Of a stretch of 64,000 nt of DNA, positions 36,382 to 45,566 are shown piece by piece. Below the pieces are notes generated by a model. It worked only from the letters and a program-made list of their open reading frames with translations, was not told where the DNA came from and searched no databases. The first letter of the stretch is position 1. Each line of letters starts with the position of its first letter. Both the position numbers and the translations under genes were made by a program. This DNA is from Devosia submarina (GTDB taxonomy: Bacteria; Pseudomonadota; Alphaproteobacteria; Rhizobiales; Devosiaceae). The DNA lies in assembly GCF_003056345.1 (NCBI RefSeq), contig NZ_PYWB01000005.1, positions 1 to 64,000 on the forward strand, written 5' to 3'.

Positions 36382-37627
36382 AACAGGGGCAACTATAAGC
36401 CGGCCCGAAAGGCACATACGCTCTTGGTCTTCCCCACGAGGCGCGTTGAAGTGATCCCCCGCTCAGCGTGCGCAAGACATGAGGGGACATGATCGCGCAG
36501 TTCTTGCCCTCACTTTTGGCACGATACAAAGCCGCATCGGCTTTCGACATCATCTCACTCAGGGTTTCCTGTTGATCGCGGATGTGAATACCGATGCTGA
36601 CCGTTACGTGGCGACCTTCAGGCAGGCAATTCAGCCTGGCCGTGCTCAGATGCTCGCTGATGCTTTCAGCGGTCCGGAGAAGGGCGTTACGGCTGAGCTG
36701 CTGAAAGAAGAGGGCGAACTCCTCCCCACCAGTTCGACCGACTAGATTGGGCCGGCCGATTGTAGACAGCACTTTTGCAACCAGCGCGATGACCTCGTCC
36801 CCAACCGCATGGCCGAAAGTGTCGTTGATCTCTTTGAAATTATCGATGTCGGCGATCATCACTGCCGCAGGGGCTTCAATTGTCCCGGACCCGGGCATGA
36901 GTGCAAGGACCTCCTTGTCGAAGCCCCGCCGATTCAGCAAACCGGTAAGGTAGTCCTGGTTTGCCTCTTTCCTGAGGTCAATCATGATCTGTCCTGCGAC
37001 GGCAGCAATGAACGCCAGTGCGGCAGCAACAGCGAGCATGGGTGTGAACGCTACAACGGTCGCCCAGTAGTCCGAGGATGTGAACGTCCCGCCTTCGTTC
37101 AAGTCGAGTGTGCCAAGCCAGGTGGCTGTTGGCCGGGCAACGGCGAACAGGAAGATGAGCATGATGAATGCGAACAAAATCCAGTCAACAAGTGTGCTCG
37201 GCTTTGCCCGGATCAGAAGCCAGGATGTATAGCCAGTCATCACGGCATAGGCGGCGCTCACCACATAGATGCGGGCCTCCAAAGAGGGTTCGACGATCAG
37301 GTAGTGGTGGAATGCCGCGGCAGTAAGAATAAACAGCGCAGCCAGGGCAAGCACCGGAATACCGATATTTGCACGTCTTAGGGCACTGATGCAGGCAAGA
37401 GATATCGCTGCAAAAAAGGCAAAGTTGGCCGCCGCGCGGAGCCATTCACCTTCATAGAGCCTCAGCAGATCGTTGAGGGCGAACCCTAATCCATTGAACA
37501 GGAAAGCAGTGCCCATCATCGGCAGGTAGTGCAAACGCGGGCGCTTGGTCCAGATAGCGAAGAAAGTCGCGGCCAAAACGAGGCTGAGCACGGGGTTCAG
37601 CAGGGAAAAAAAGAACTGCCCGGGCAT
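36278..37627 (-). CDS. Membrane-bound diguanylate cyclase (GGDEF)
   Basis: A 449-residue protein: six to seven transmembrane helices (about 1-220) followed by a GGDEF domain (about 225-385). [31 protein letters not shown] and the active site [11 protein letters not shown] are intact, so synthesis of cyclic di-GMP from two GTP is expected. No RxxD inhibitory site precedes GGEEF, so product inhibition at that site is not expected. The last 65 or so residues after the domain are rich in Arg, Ser and Cys and read antisense through the end of the LolD-like gene, so they look like a run-on tail. The ATG at 37627 is used; a GTG lies at 37639. Confidence 0.88.
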   Translation of the reverse strand: MPGQFFFSLLNPVLSLVLAATFFAIWTKRPRLHYLPMMGTAFLFNGLGFALNDLLRLYEGEWLRAAANFAFFAAISLACISALRRANIGIPVLALAALFILTAAAFHHYLIVEPSLEARIYVVSAAYAVMTGYTSWLLIRAKPSTLVDWILFAFIMLIFLFAVARPTATWLGTLDLNEGGTFTSSDYWATVVAFTPMLAVAAALAFIAAVAGQIMIDLRKEANQDYLTGLLNRRGFDKEVLALMPGSGTIEAPAAVMIADIDNFKEINDTFGHAVGDEVIALVAKVLSTIGRPNLVGRTGGEEFALFFQQLSRNALLRTAESISEHLSTARLNCLPEGRHVTVSIGIHIRDQQETLSEMMSKADAALYRAKSEGKNCAIMSPHVLRTLSGGSLQRASWGRPRAYVPFGPAYSCPCFTGSARQQHGFDDCRFPRSFRHALRSGRWSFRFC

Positions 37628-37839
37628 GAGCCAGTCCACTTCGTCTTAAAGTCGCGTTGCCGGCAACATTGCCCTTATTCCCGAACGAACCATTAAGCTT
37701 GGTCCCAGTTTTCAAATATGAACAGCTTTCCAAGATGTTTGGCGAAGCACGATCATGGAACTGCTTCCGACTATCAATGTGCCGTTGGCGCCAAATTTCT
37801 TAAACGAATGGCTTCAAGGCTGCCTGTTGGCCTGGACCC

Positions 37840-38388
37840 TCATTTCTGTTCGCCCTTTCCCGGCGGGTAGCTCACGCGGCCATTGCTGGCGTGGGCGCCT
37901 TTGGTGAGGCTTGCAGGAGCTATGTTGCCGGGGCTGAGGATGTGGAAGACTTCCTGGCCATTACTCAGAAGATAATCGGCAATAATGCGTCGGTGGCAGC
38001 GCCACCAAACGGCTTCGGCGCACATGATCGCCGTGCGCGCTTGCGTTCCATGTTCACGCAGTTGAGCCAGGCCAGTTTGGAATGCCGGAGAGAGGGCATA
38101 ATCGGCGTAATTCTGGAAGCTCTTGTTGCGCCAGAAGCCTCCGCTTTGCTCCACAGCCTTTTGCTTTCCTCTTAGGCCGCCAAGTTCGGCAATGTGAATG
38201 CACCTGATCTGGTATGGGGCGAGTTCGTGGGGCAGGACGTCGATGTTGAACTGCGGGTTTGTTCGGGAGCGTGGGATGGAGCGGACGTCCACCAGAAGTT
38301 GGACATTAGCCTCCCGCAATAGGGAAGCGAATTCTTCGATGCTTCGCGTCGAGTGCCCGATGGTGAAATACGGGTTCTCTGCACTCAT
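37840..38388 (-). CDS. DUF488 family protein
   Basis: A 182-residue DUF488 protein. Family landmarks are FTIGHSTRSIEEFASLL near the N-terminus, DVRSIPRSRTNPQFN, and AIMCAEAVWWRCHRRIIADYL. The biochemical role is unknown. ATG at 38388 and GTG at 38400 are both possible starts. It is divergent from the manganese catalase gene, with about 330 bases between. Confidence 0.85.
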   Translation of the reverse strand: MSAENPYFTIGHSTRSIEEFASLLREANVQLLVDVRSIPRSRTNPQFNIDVLPHELAPYQIRCIHIAELGGLRGKQKAVEQSGGFWRNKSFQNYADYALSPAFQTGLAQLREHGTQARTAIMCAEAVWWRCHRRIIADYLLSNGQEVFHILSPGNIAPASLTKGAHASNGRVSYPPGKGEQK

Positions 38389-38400
38389 TGCTTCCGGCAC

Positions 38401-38718
38401 CTTCTTGACCCCACAATAAAGCTGGTCGCGATCCGTCGCCCGCCAGCCTGCCTATTCAGCAAGACGATCGGAATGGCCAAGCCGTTCCATTGAGTTTTCC
38501 GGTGAATTGGCGTGCAGGAACGCAACAAACATATGAAGGGGTGAGGAGAATGGCCCCGCAACAACAGGGCAGCCCCGGCCGCGAACTTGGCCATAGGCAG
38601 GAGGATTTTGGCAAATCCACCTGGGTTGTAGTGGTTAATCTGATCGCAACTAAAACGCGAAGCTCCCGTTTGACCGGTCCCGGCCAGCAACGTCGGACAA
38701 CAATCAGGAGAGTTGAGG
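38401..38718. other. Gap between DUF488 and manganese catalase genes
   Basis: About 320 bases without a gene I can support. Short open frames exist on both strands (for example from an ATG at 38551) but have no sensible ribosome-binding spacing or family resemblance. The region should contain the divergent promoters of both neighbours; I could not pick out a convincing -35/-10 pair. Confidence 0.4.
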
Positions 38719-39597
38719 ATGTTCTTCAGAACCAACCAGTTCCAGTACAATGCACGCCCTGAAAAGCCAGATCCGGTTTATGCCAACAAGCTGCAGGAGG
38801 TGCTCGGGGGCCAGTGGGGCGAGATCAGCGTCATGATGACCTATCTGTTCCAGGGCTGGAATTGTCGTGCACCGGCCAAGTACCGGGACATGATCTTGGA
38901 CATCGGTACAGAAGAAATCGCTCACGTCGAAATGCTGGCGACCATGATTGCCCGCCTGCTGGAAAGCTCGCCGGTAGAGGCACGTGAGGAAGCCGCCAAA
39001 AATTCGGTGATCGGCGCTGTGATGGGCGGCGCTCGCGTGGAGGACGTCATTGTGGCGGGCATGGATCCGCAGCACGCTATCGTCTCGGGCGGCGGCGCTA
39101 CCCCAAATGACAGCGTCGGCTTCCCCTGGACCGCCCGCTATACGGTTGCCTCGGGCAATCTGCTTGCCGACTTCCGCTTCAACGTAACAGCGGAGACGCA
39201 GGGCCGCCTGCAGGTGACGCGCCTCTATGAGATGACGGATGATCCTGGCGTTCGTGACATGCTATCCTTCCTTATCGCACGCGACACCATGCACCAGAAC
39301 CAGTGGCTGGCCGCCATTCGCGAACTGGAGGAAGACGGTCTTGATGCGACGCCGGCGCCCATGAGCTTCCCGCAGGAAAAGGAAAAGTCGGAAGTAGCTT
39401 ACCAGTTCTGGAACTGCTCGGAGGGCACCGAAAGCGCCGAAGGGCGCTGGGCCAAGGGGCCGACGCCCGACGGCAAGGGCCAGTTCCAGTACCTGGCCGA
39501 CCCCAAGCCGCTTGGCGAAACGGTTACAGAACTGCCGCCGGCCGATCCGCGTTTGCATGGCACGCCCAAAAAGGCAATGCCGCCGATGTCGAGCTAA
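38719..39597 (+). CDS. Manganese catalase
   Basis: A 292-residue non-haem catalase that disproportionates hydrogen peroxide at a dimanganese centre. Metal ligands are visible: Glu35 (GQWGEIS), Glu66 and His69 (EEIAHVE), Glu159 (NVTAETQGR) and His192 (DTMHQNQW); the first three have the same numbers as in the Lactobacillus plantarum enzyme. Cytoplasmic. The ATG at 38719 follows AGGAG. A strong terminator follows at 39610. Likely part of peroxide or general stress defence. Confidence 0.95.
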   Translation: MFFRTNQFQYNARPEKPDPVYANKLQEVLGGQWGEISVMMTYLFQGWNCRAPAKYRDMILDIGTEEIAHVEMLATMIARLLESSPVEAREEAAKNSVIGAVMGGARVEDVIVAGMDPQHAIVSGGGATPNDSVGFPWTARYTVASGNLLADFRFNVTAETQGRLQVTRLYEMTDDPGVRDMLSFLIARDTMHQNQWLAAIRELEEDGLDATPAPMSFPQEKEKSEVAYQFWNCSEGTESAEGRWAKGPTPDGKGQFQYLADPKPLGETVTELPPADPRLHGTPKKAMPPMSS

Positions 39598-39609
39598 ATC
39601 GCCGAGTTC

Positions 39610-39636
39610 AAAAGGGGACCATCAGGTCCCCTTTTT
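39610..39636. terminator. Rho-independent terminator after manganese catalase
   Basis: AAAAGGGGACC and GGTCCCCTTTT form a perfect 11-bp stem around ATCA, flanked by A and T runs so that it can work in both directions. It lies 12 bases after the catalase stop. Confidence 0.9.
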
Positions 39637-39852
39637 AAGGTGGCGTTGGAGGGTCTTGGAGGCAATTACATCGACTGGAGCGAGGCCATTGTCGATGCGT
39701 GTCTCAATGGTCACACCTGCGGCTTGTTCCCGCTTGCGGGTCCAAATGCCCAGTTGACCGTTCTCATGAGTGCCACATGTGGGGCACAGGAGCCGTAAAA
39801 TGAGGAAAGAGCAGGGCAGGACCGCAGAATAACCCCTGTTCTGCCCATACAA
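39622..39852 (-). CDS. Doubtful small protein with a CPTCG motif
   Basis: An open frame of up to 76 codons. The part from about codon 19 looks coding: RLLCPTCGTHENGQLGIW, then a charged tail ending HLKKGT. CPTCG could be half of a zinc knuckle. The only ATG (39852) lacks a ribosome-binding site, and the stop codon falls inside the loop of the catalase terminator. No homologue is recognised. It may be a real convergent small gene, a relic or chance. Confidence 0.25.
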   Translation of the reverse strand: MYGQNRGYSAVLPCSFLILRLLCPTCGTHENGQLGIWTRKREQAAGVTIETRIDNGLAPVDVIASKTLQRHLKKGT

Positions 39853-39927
39853 TTGCGATCTTAGAACACATCTCTCAGGTGAATGGCGGCATCAACAACG
39901 CCACTCACGAGACTTGGTTCCACGCAT

Positions 39928-40311
39928 ATGAAGAAATTTCCCCAGGCCGCCCTGAGCATCGCTCTTTCTCTTGCTCTTTGCGCCACTCCCATCCTACCGC
40001 AGGCTTACGCTAGCGAGGCAAAGGTCCTAAGCGGGGTAGCGTCCTGGTATGGACCTGGCTTTCATGGTCGTACCACGGCCAATGGCGAACGCTACAACAT
40101 GAACGGGCTGACAGCGGCGCATAAATCACTGAAGTTCGGCACCAAGGTGCGCGTAACCAATCAAAAGAACGGCAAATCCGTTGTTGTTCGGATCAATGAT
40201 CGCGGCCCCTATGTTGGCAGCCGCATCATCGATCTCTCCAAGAGCGCAGCTCAGGCCATCGACATGATTGGGCCCGGCACGGCAGCTGTGAAGGTGGAAG
40301 TGCTGGCTTAA
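39928..40311 (+). CDS. RlpA-like septal ring lytic transglycosylase-type protein
   Basis: A 127-residue secreted protein with a Sec signal peptide ([28 protein letters not shown]) and a double-psi beta-barrel RlpA domain: [22 protein letters not shown], then [25 protein letters not shown]. RlpA proteins cut glycan strands lacking stem peptides at the division site. This one lacks the SPOR domain and a lipobox, so it is a minimal soluble form. The start at 39928 gives a clean signal peptide; the frame is open to 39883. Confidence 0.85.
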   Translation: MKKFPQAALSIALSLALCATPILPQAYASEAKVLSGVASWYGPGFHGRTTANGERYNMNGLTAAHKSLKFGTKVRVTNQKNGKSVVVRINDRGPYVGSRIIDLSKSAAQAIDMIGPGTAAVKVEVLA

Positions 40312-40489
40312 CGGCATTCCTGCCTGCCAGGCGACCTCATGATCTCGGCAAGCTGCAATAATCAAGATCAATCGGCGCGGTCTGTGTGAACGATCCGCGC
40401 CGGTGGACATTCTTCGGAAAACCTTGGGCAGCGGGGAGCGGGCAGCTTGTTCGTGCTTGGCTGCCAAAACCATCTCCGAGGAGCATTCC

Positions 40490-41580
40490 ATGAGAACTAC
40501 CCGCCTCGGCCGCACAGGCCTTGAAGTCAGCCGCATATGCTTTGGCTGCATGTCCTTCGGCAAGGTAACGGAGGAGCGACCTTGGGTGCTCGGTATCGAG
40601 GAGGCCCTTCCCATGTTCCGCCGCGCCTGGGAGGCTGGTGTCAATTTTTTGACACGGCCAATGTTTATGCGCAAGGGACAAGCGAGGAGATTACCGGGCA
40701 GGTGATCAAGGAGCTTGCGCCGCGGGACGAAATCGTTCTTGCCACCAAGGTTTTCGGCCGCATGCGCCCAGGGCCCAACGGGCAGGGCCTGTCGCGCAAG
40801 GCCATCCTCAGCGAGATCGACAATAGCCTGCGGCGTCTCGGCACCGACTACGTCGACCTCTACCAGATACATCGGTTCGATCCGTTCACGCCCGTGGAAG
40901 AAACCATGGAGGCCCTCCATCACATCGTGCGGGCCGGCAAGGCGCGCTATATCGGGGCGTCTTCCATGTGGGCCTGGCAGTTCGCCAAACTCCAGCATGC
41001 TGCTGAATTACACGGCTGGACCAAGTTCGTTTCCATGCAGAACCAGGTAAGCCTCACATATCGTGAGGAAGAACGCGAGATGATCCCGCTCTGCCTCGAC
41101 CAGAGGGTGGCGCTGCTGCCTTGGAGTCCTCTTGGTGGGGGCAAGCTGACGCGGCCGTGGGGCACGCAGACCAAGCGTGCCACGACCGATCGCTACAACA
41201 AGAGCATGTATGAAGAAACCCAAGGCAATGCCCCGGCCGTTGTGGAAGCCGTTGAGGCGGTGGCGAATTCACGCGGCGTGCCTATGGCACAAATAGCCAT
41301 GGCCTGGGTTCTGCAAAAACCGGGTGTGACCTCCCCCATCGTGGGTGCAAGCAAGCTGTCTCATATCGAGGACGCGGTGGCAGCAGAGGCGTTGACCCTG
41401 AGCCCGCAGGAGATCGAGCAACTCGAAGGGCCATACCAGCCAATGGATGTGAAGGGTTTTTGGGGCGGAGGCCTCACCCTCGCGATAGGCACGCCTCTGG
41501 ATAGATGTAGCAGGAGGGCATCAGGGTGGAGCAAGCAACAGGATCGCCCGGCATCGGCACGGCGCCTGCTTTTGCTGTGA
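40490..41580 (+). pseudogene. Frameshifted aldo/keto reductase
   Basis: The ATG at 40490, six bases after GAGGAG, starts a typical aldo/keto reductase (MRTTRLGRTGLEVSRICFGC). At a run of six T (40644-40649) the frame is lost: one more T would restore AGVNFFDTANVYAQGTSEEI, with the catalytic Asp and Tyr. The remaining protein (catalytic Lys in LATKVFGR, substrate His in YQIHRFDP, cofactor segments to DVKGF) continues in the next frame to 41580. Family length about 330. The break lies in a homopolymer, so sequencing error or phase variation must be considered. The neighbouring SDR is also broken. Confidence 0.75.
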
Positions 41581-42416
41581 CCGGCACGTCGAGCGGCATT
41601 GGCCATGCCCTATCCCGTTTGGCAATCGGGAATGGCGCTCACATTTTTGGAATTGTGCGCAGCTAGGATGATGCAGACCGGGTTGGCAGGGAATTGGGCC
41701 CGCGCTTCCATGGACTTGTTTGCGACGTTCGTGACAACAAGGCCGTTGCTGCAGCAGCAGAACAGGTCCGGGTGGCTTTGGGTGGCCGGCGCTTGTCGGG
41801 GCTGGTCAACAATGCAGCGATTGCCATTCCCGGGCCCCTGATGCTGCAGCCGCTCGAGGAACTTCGCGCGCAGCTCGAGACGGATCTCGTTTCCCTGTTT
41901 GTTGTGACCAAGGCTTTTGGGCCTTTGTTGGGTGTTGATGCCAGCCCTGCGGGAAAACCTGGGCGCATCGTCAATTTGTCGTCGATGGGAGGTAAGCTCA
42001 GGCAGCCTCTTGCCATAGCCTATATCGCGTCCAAGCATGGGGTGGAGGGATTTACCGGCGCTCTAAGGCGCGAATTCAAGGTTTACGGCATCCATGTCTG
42101 TGCCGTTGCCCCCGGCGTTGTGGATACGCCCGTTTGGGACAAGGTGGCGGCGCTTAAGGGGCGCTATGACGGCACGATCTACGAGGAGCCTTTCAACAAA
42201 GGCGGCGCCACCATGGTGGAAGGAGGCAAGAACTACGGCAGCAGTCCTGAGGGAATTGCCGAGGTAATCTGGCGCGCACTGACCGAGCCGCGGCCAAAGC
42301 TGCGCTACCGGCCTGCAAGCCACCCTATTCTCGAACATGGCGTGCTGATGGCCTTACCCCCAAGAGCCATAGATTGGGGCTTGGGCCGGTTTATTGGGTT
42401 GCGGCGGAAGGTGTAG
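41526..42416 (+). pseudogene. SDR dehydrogenase interrupted by an amber stop
   Basis: From a GTG at 41526 (AGGAGG eight bases before) an SDR is read: AVTGTSSGIGHALSRLA is the cofactor motif. At 41664-41666 an in-frame TAG interrupts the protein after GIVRS; the same frame goes on with DDADRVGREL, LVNNAAIAIPG, the catalytic region VNLSSMGGK and YIASKHG, and ends at 42416. Family length about 290. Without readthrough the product is a 46-residue stub, although a TTG at 41694 could restart a protein lacking the nucleotide-binding motif. It overlaps the broken aldo/keto reductase gene. Confidence 0.75.
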
Positions 42417-42882
42417 GCGCCTCGGCAGCCGGGCGGCGCCAGTGGTAGCGCATATCGGGTTCGCGCTCCTCGTTCCCGGCTCCGTCGGTGAACTCAACGG
42501 CCGCAAAGCCGTGCTTCTCATAGAAGCGTCGGGCGGCGTCGTTTTTCTGGAAGGTCCAGAGCTGGAGTTCGTCCGAATTAGCCTGCGCCACTTTCAGGAG
42601 CGTGTGGCCAATGCCCTTTCCCTGGTGTTCGGGAAGCACATAGAGCTGGTCGACCCAGCCGGGACGAAAGGCGATGATGCCAGCCAGACCATCACCCGCG
42701 AAGATGCCCCAAACGGTGCAGTCGCGAAGGACATGGTTGCGGAAATAGAAGGTGTCTTCCTCGGGCGTATGAAGACCGGAAAGCCACGGCAGCTGCGCAT
42801 CGAAGGAGCGCCGGTGCACCTGTGCAGCGGCTTGGGCGTGCTGTTCGGTAAGTCGGACCGGCTCTGAAAGTTCGCTGATCAC
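42391..42882 (-). CDS. GNAT-family N-acetyltransferase
   Basis: A 163-residue GNAT protein. The acetyl-CoA pyrophosphate loop is in LYVLPEHQGKGIGHTLL, preceded by GIIAFRPGWVDQ, and the final NDAARRFYEKHGFAAVEF strand is typical. The substrate is unknown. I choose the GTG at 42882 because GGGGAGA lies just upstream; the frame extends to 42942 but would then overlap the previous gene. The 3' end overlaps the convergent broken SDR by 26 bases. Confidence 0.85.
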   Translation of the reverse strand: MISELSEPVRLTEQHAQAAAQVHRRSFDAQLPWLSGLHTPEEDTFYFRNHVLRDCTVWGIFAGDGLAGIIAFRPGWVDQLYVLPEHQGKGIGHTLLKVAQANSDELQLWTFQKNDAARRFYEKHGFAAVEFTDGAGNEEREPDMRYHWRRPAAEAPTPSAATQ

Positions 42883-42904
42883 TATCGTTCTCCCCTGTCG
42901 GTCA

Positions 42905-43378
42905 TCAGGGCTGGGGCAAAAGCCCCTGCCGCAGCAATTCATCGCGCCAAAAGAAAATAACGGTTCTCATGATGGTGAGCAGCGGCTGGACCTGGTCGGC
43001 ACTGTCGCGGATGTAGAAGCCTTCGGCCATTGCATCGTCGGCCCAGTCGTCCTCGTCGGTGTCATCCTCGAAGTCGGCAAATGATGGCGGTGCGTAGCTC
43101 CCTATCCGTTCAGCCTCAGGCGCATAACGCGTGATGTGGACGTGCTTGGCATAGTTTCCCAGATCCCGCACGAGCTTGAGGGCAGGTTGGCGTAGTTCGA
43201 TTTCCGAACGGTAGTCGGAAGGATCGACCCCTTTGGCGGCAGCGACGTGTTCGGCCAGATGGGCGGCCATGATCAGGCAAACATAGGCACGACGAGCCGA
43301 GCCGGGCGAGGCTGCCAGCGCAGCAACGGAGTCCTCGGTCAGGCTTAGAATGTCGTGCGGCTTTATGGGAAAGTTCAT
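42905..43378 (-). CDS. Hypothetical acidic protein, no family recognised
   Basis: A 157-residue protein. It starts MNFPIKPHDILSLTEDSVAALA, has a helical middle (YVCLIMAAHLAEHVAAAKGV, LKLVRDLGNYAKHVHITRY), an acidic stretch (FEDDTDEDDWADD) and ends with VIFFWRDELLRQGLLPQP. No signal peptide or membrane segment. The ATG at 43378 is chosen; the upstream frame to 43480 is not protein-like. It lies 22 bases upstream of the GNAT gene on the same strand, so the two may be co-transcribed. Confidence 0.6.
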   Translation of the reverse strand: MNFPIKPHDILSLTEDSVAALAASPGSARRAYVCLIMAAHLAEHVAAAKGVDPSDYRSEIELRQPALKLVRDLGNYAKHVHITRYAPEAERIGSYAPPSFADFEDDTDEDDWADDAMAEGFYIRDSADQVQPLLTIMRTVIFFWRDELLRQGLLPQP

Positions 43379-43499
43379 TCGTGGTGATCGCCTGTGGGAC
43401 GGCAGCACCGGAACATTGCAGGCGCCATGATGGTTTTCAACATGTGTCGTGCGTTTAGATGTTCCACAGGTAGCCAGCAAAAGGCGGAAGAACAGGGTA

Positions 43500-43778
43500 A
43501 TGAAAGAGCTTCAGCGAGTTAACGTCAGGGCCGGCGATGTCTGGGGCAGTTTTCGCTGGGCGGAGCGTCCAGTCTGCTCGTGTGGTCAGCTGGCGGCTGC
43601 GGTCGAGAGCAAGCTGGTCTTTGTCAGTGCCGAGACCGTTGGAGAGGGGGTGCGGCGAGGCAATCTGTTTTACGTGCTTCCGGTGAGTGGCGACGGGTTC
43701 TTCGCGCTGGATGAAGGCATTGCCATTTCCTGCTGTCCTTGGTGTGGCGATGAAATTGTGGGGCGGCGGCGAAACTAG
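43500..43778 (+). CDS. Small hypothetical protein with a zinc-binding cysteine pattern
   Basis: A 92-residue protein with CSCGQL near residue 27 and CCPWCGDEI near the C-terminus, a four-cysteine pattern suited to one zinc ion. Starts MKELQRVNVRAGDVWG. No export signal. The family is not recognised. It precedes the DUF72 gene by 65 bases on the same strand. The ribosome-binding site is weak. Confidence 0.5.
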   Translation: MKELQRVNVRAGDVWGSFRWAERPVCSCGQLAAAVESKLVFVSAETVGEGVRRGNLFYVLPVSGDGFFALDEGIAISCCPWCGDEIVGRRRN

Positions 43779-43843
43779 GCGCAAACTTGGGAAGAAATGG
43801 TCCGTCACCTGAACCTTCCCGCGTGGAATTTGGTTATGGCTAA

Positions 43844-44782
43844 ATGGCCGAACCGAAGCTGACACCAGAAGAGCGGCGCGAAAAGAAAGCTGCAAAGCGC
43901 ACCAAGCAGCGCGAGATTACGGTTCTGCGCGCCGGCAAGATGCACAAGGCGCGACTGCTTGCGGAAGAAAGCGGCACTGAACCGCGTTCCTATCCGCTGC
44001 CAGCGCTCAACGTCGGGTGTTCGGGCTGGTTCTATTGGCACCTCAAGGGCAGCTTTTATCCGACGCAAATGCCAACCAGTGAGTGGTTCGCCCATTATGC
44101 CGATCATTTCAGCACGGTAGAGCTGAATGCTCCGTTTTATACTTGGCCAACCCTCAAAACCGTGGAGTCCTGGAGCCAGCAGGCAGGCGAGCGGGAGATG
44201 GTCTACACCGTCAAGGTGTCCGAGCTGATCACGCACATCAAGAAGTTCGAGGACACCGGGACCTTGGTCAAGGATTTCGGCCTGATCGCTGATCTGTTGG
44301 GGCCGCGGATGGGTTGCTTTTTGTTTCAGCTGCCGCCCAGTGTGCAATATTCGCCGGCCTTGCTGCAGACGATTGTGGGGCAACTCGACCCCAGGCGGCG
44401 CAATGTGGTCGAGTTTCGCCATGAAAGCTGGTGGAACGAGGCGGTTTACACGGCCTTTCGGGAGGCCGGCGCCATTTTTTGTTCCTGCAGCGGGCCCAAG
44501 CTGCCTGACGCTTTGATCAAGACAGCCGACGACATCTATGTCCGCTTCCATGGCGTGGAGCGATGGTATCGCCACGATTATAGCCATGACGAACTGCTTG
44601 TTTGGGCACACCGCATTCGCGCTTCCGGTGCCAAGCGGGTCTGGGTTTACTTCAACAATGACTTCGATGGCTACGCGATCAAGAACGCTATCATGCTGCG
44701 GGAGATTTTGACGGGCATGGAACCGGCCGCGACCCTTCGAACCAGCACGCAGGCGGGGCTGGTGCAGGCGCTGGCTCGATAA
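43844..44782 (+). CDS. DUF72 family protein (YecE-like)
   Basis: A 312-residue DUF72 protein with a TIM-barrel-like fold. Landmarks are NVGCSGWFYWHLKGSFYP, HFSTVELNAPFYTWP, LFQLPPS, VVEFRHESWW and VWVYFNNDFDGYAIKNA. Function unknown; members occur with stress and DNA-repair genes. The N-terminal 40 residues are Lys/Arg/Glu-rich and precede the conserved domain. Followed 25 bases later by the histidine phosphatase gene. Confidence 0.88.
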   Translation: MAEPKLTPEERREKKAAKRTKQREITVLRAGKMHKARLLAEESGTEPRSYPLPALNVGCSGWFYWHLKGSFYPTQMPTSEWFAHYADHFSTVELNAPFYTWPTLKTVESWSQQAGEREMVYTVKVSELITHIKKFEDTGTLVKDFGLIADLLGPRMGCFLFQLPPSVQYSPALLQTIVGQLDPRRRNVVEFRHESWWNEAVYTAFREAGAIFCSCSGPKLPDALIKTADDIYVRFHGVERWYRHDYSHDELLVWAHRIRASGAKRVWVYFNNDFDGYAIKNAIMLREILTGMEPAATLRTSTQAGLVQALAR

Positions 44783-44807
44783 CAATGGCACCATAAAGGA
44801 ACGTCGA

Positions 44808-45566
44808 ATGGAACAAAGATGGCCCAGGCGCTTGTGGATCGTTCGCCACGGGGAAAGCACGGGCAATGTGGCGCGGCAGGCTGCCATGGATGCAGGGCTG
44901 GCCGAGATCAATATTGACCATCGCGACATCGACGTTCCCTTAAGTGCCAATGGCGAACAGCAAGCCATTGCGCTTGGACGCTGGTTTGCGCGCGATGGTG
45001 CGGGCGGATTGCCCGAGGTCGTTCTTGCATCGCCCTATTCCCGAGCGCGCAGGACGGCGGAACTGGTTGCAGAGCATGGCCGCTTTGCCGATGCGGAGTT
45101 CAGTTGGGACGAGCGGCTCCGGGAAAAGGAGTTCGGCATTCTTGATCGCTTGACCACGGCAGGGATCCGCGAGCGATACCCCGAACAGGCGCGGTTTCGC
45201 AGCCTGTTGGGCAAATTCTATCATCGTCCGCCAGCGGGGGAGAGTTGGTGCGATGTGATCCTGCGGCTGCGCGGTCTCATGGATACGATTGGCCTCCACC
45301 ATGCGGGCCAGGACGTGCTGATCGTCAGCCATCAGGTGGTGGTGCTCTGCCTGCGTTACCTGCTTGAGCGCCTGAGCGAGGAAGAGATCCTGGCGATCGA
45401 TAGGGAAGGCGATGTCGCCAATTGCTCGATCACCGAGTACCGCTTTGTCCAAGGCGATCGCAGGGGCGGCGAAATGGCGCTGCAGCGCTATAATTTCGTT
45501 GCTCCACTGGAGGAGGCAGGGGCCGTCGTAACTGCGGAACCGCCGCTGGTGAAGGCGCCACAATGA
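44808..45566 (+). CDS. Histidine phosphatase (phosphoglycerate-mutase-like)
   Basis: A 252-residue histidine phosphatase: the RHGE motif in LWIVRHGESTGN holds the phospho-accepting histidine, and VLIVSHQVVV carries the second catalytic histidine. Further residues are in SPYSRARRTAELV. It removes phosphate from a small molecule or protein; the substrate is unknown. The end overlaps the start of the NAD(P)HX dehydratase gene by four bases, suggesting coupled expression. Confidence 0.88.
   Translation: MEQRWPRRLWIVRHGESTGNVARQAAMDAGLAEINIDHRDIDVPLSANGEQQAIALGRWFARDGAGGLPEVVLASPYSRARRTAELVAEHGRFADAEFSWDERLREKEFGILDRLTTAGIRERYPEQARFRSLLGKFYHRPPAGESWCDVILRLRGLMDTIGLHHAGQDVLIVSHQVVVLCLRYLLERLSEEEILAIDREGDVANCSITEYRFVQGDRRGGEMALQRYNFVAPLEEAGAVVTAEPPLVKAPQ

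Noticed and set aside
38551-38762. Small plus-strand frame before the manganese catalase gene
   Set aside because: AGGAG is only one or two bases from its ATG, and the frame runs into the catalase gene.
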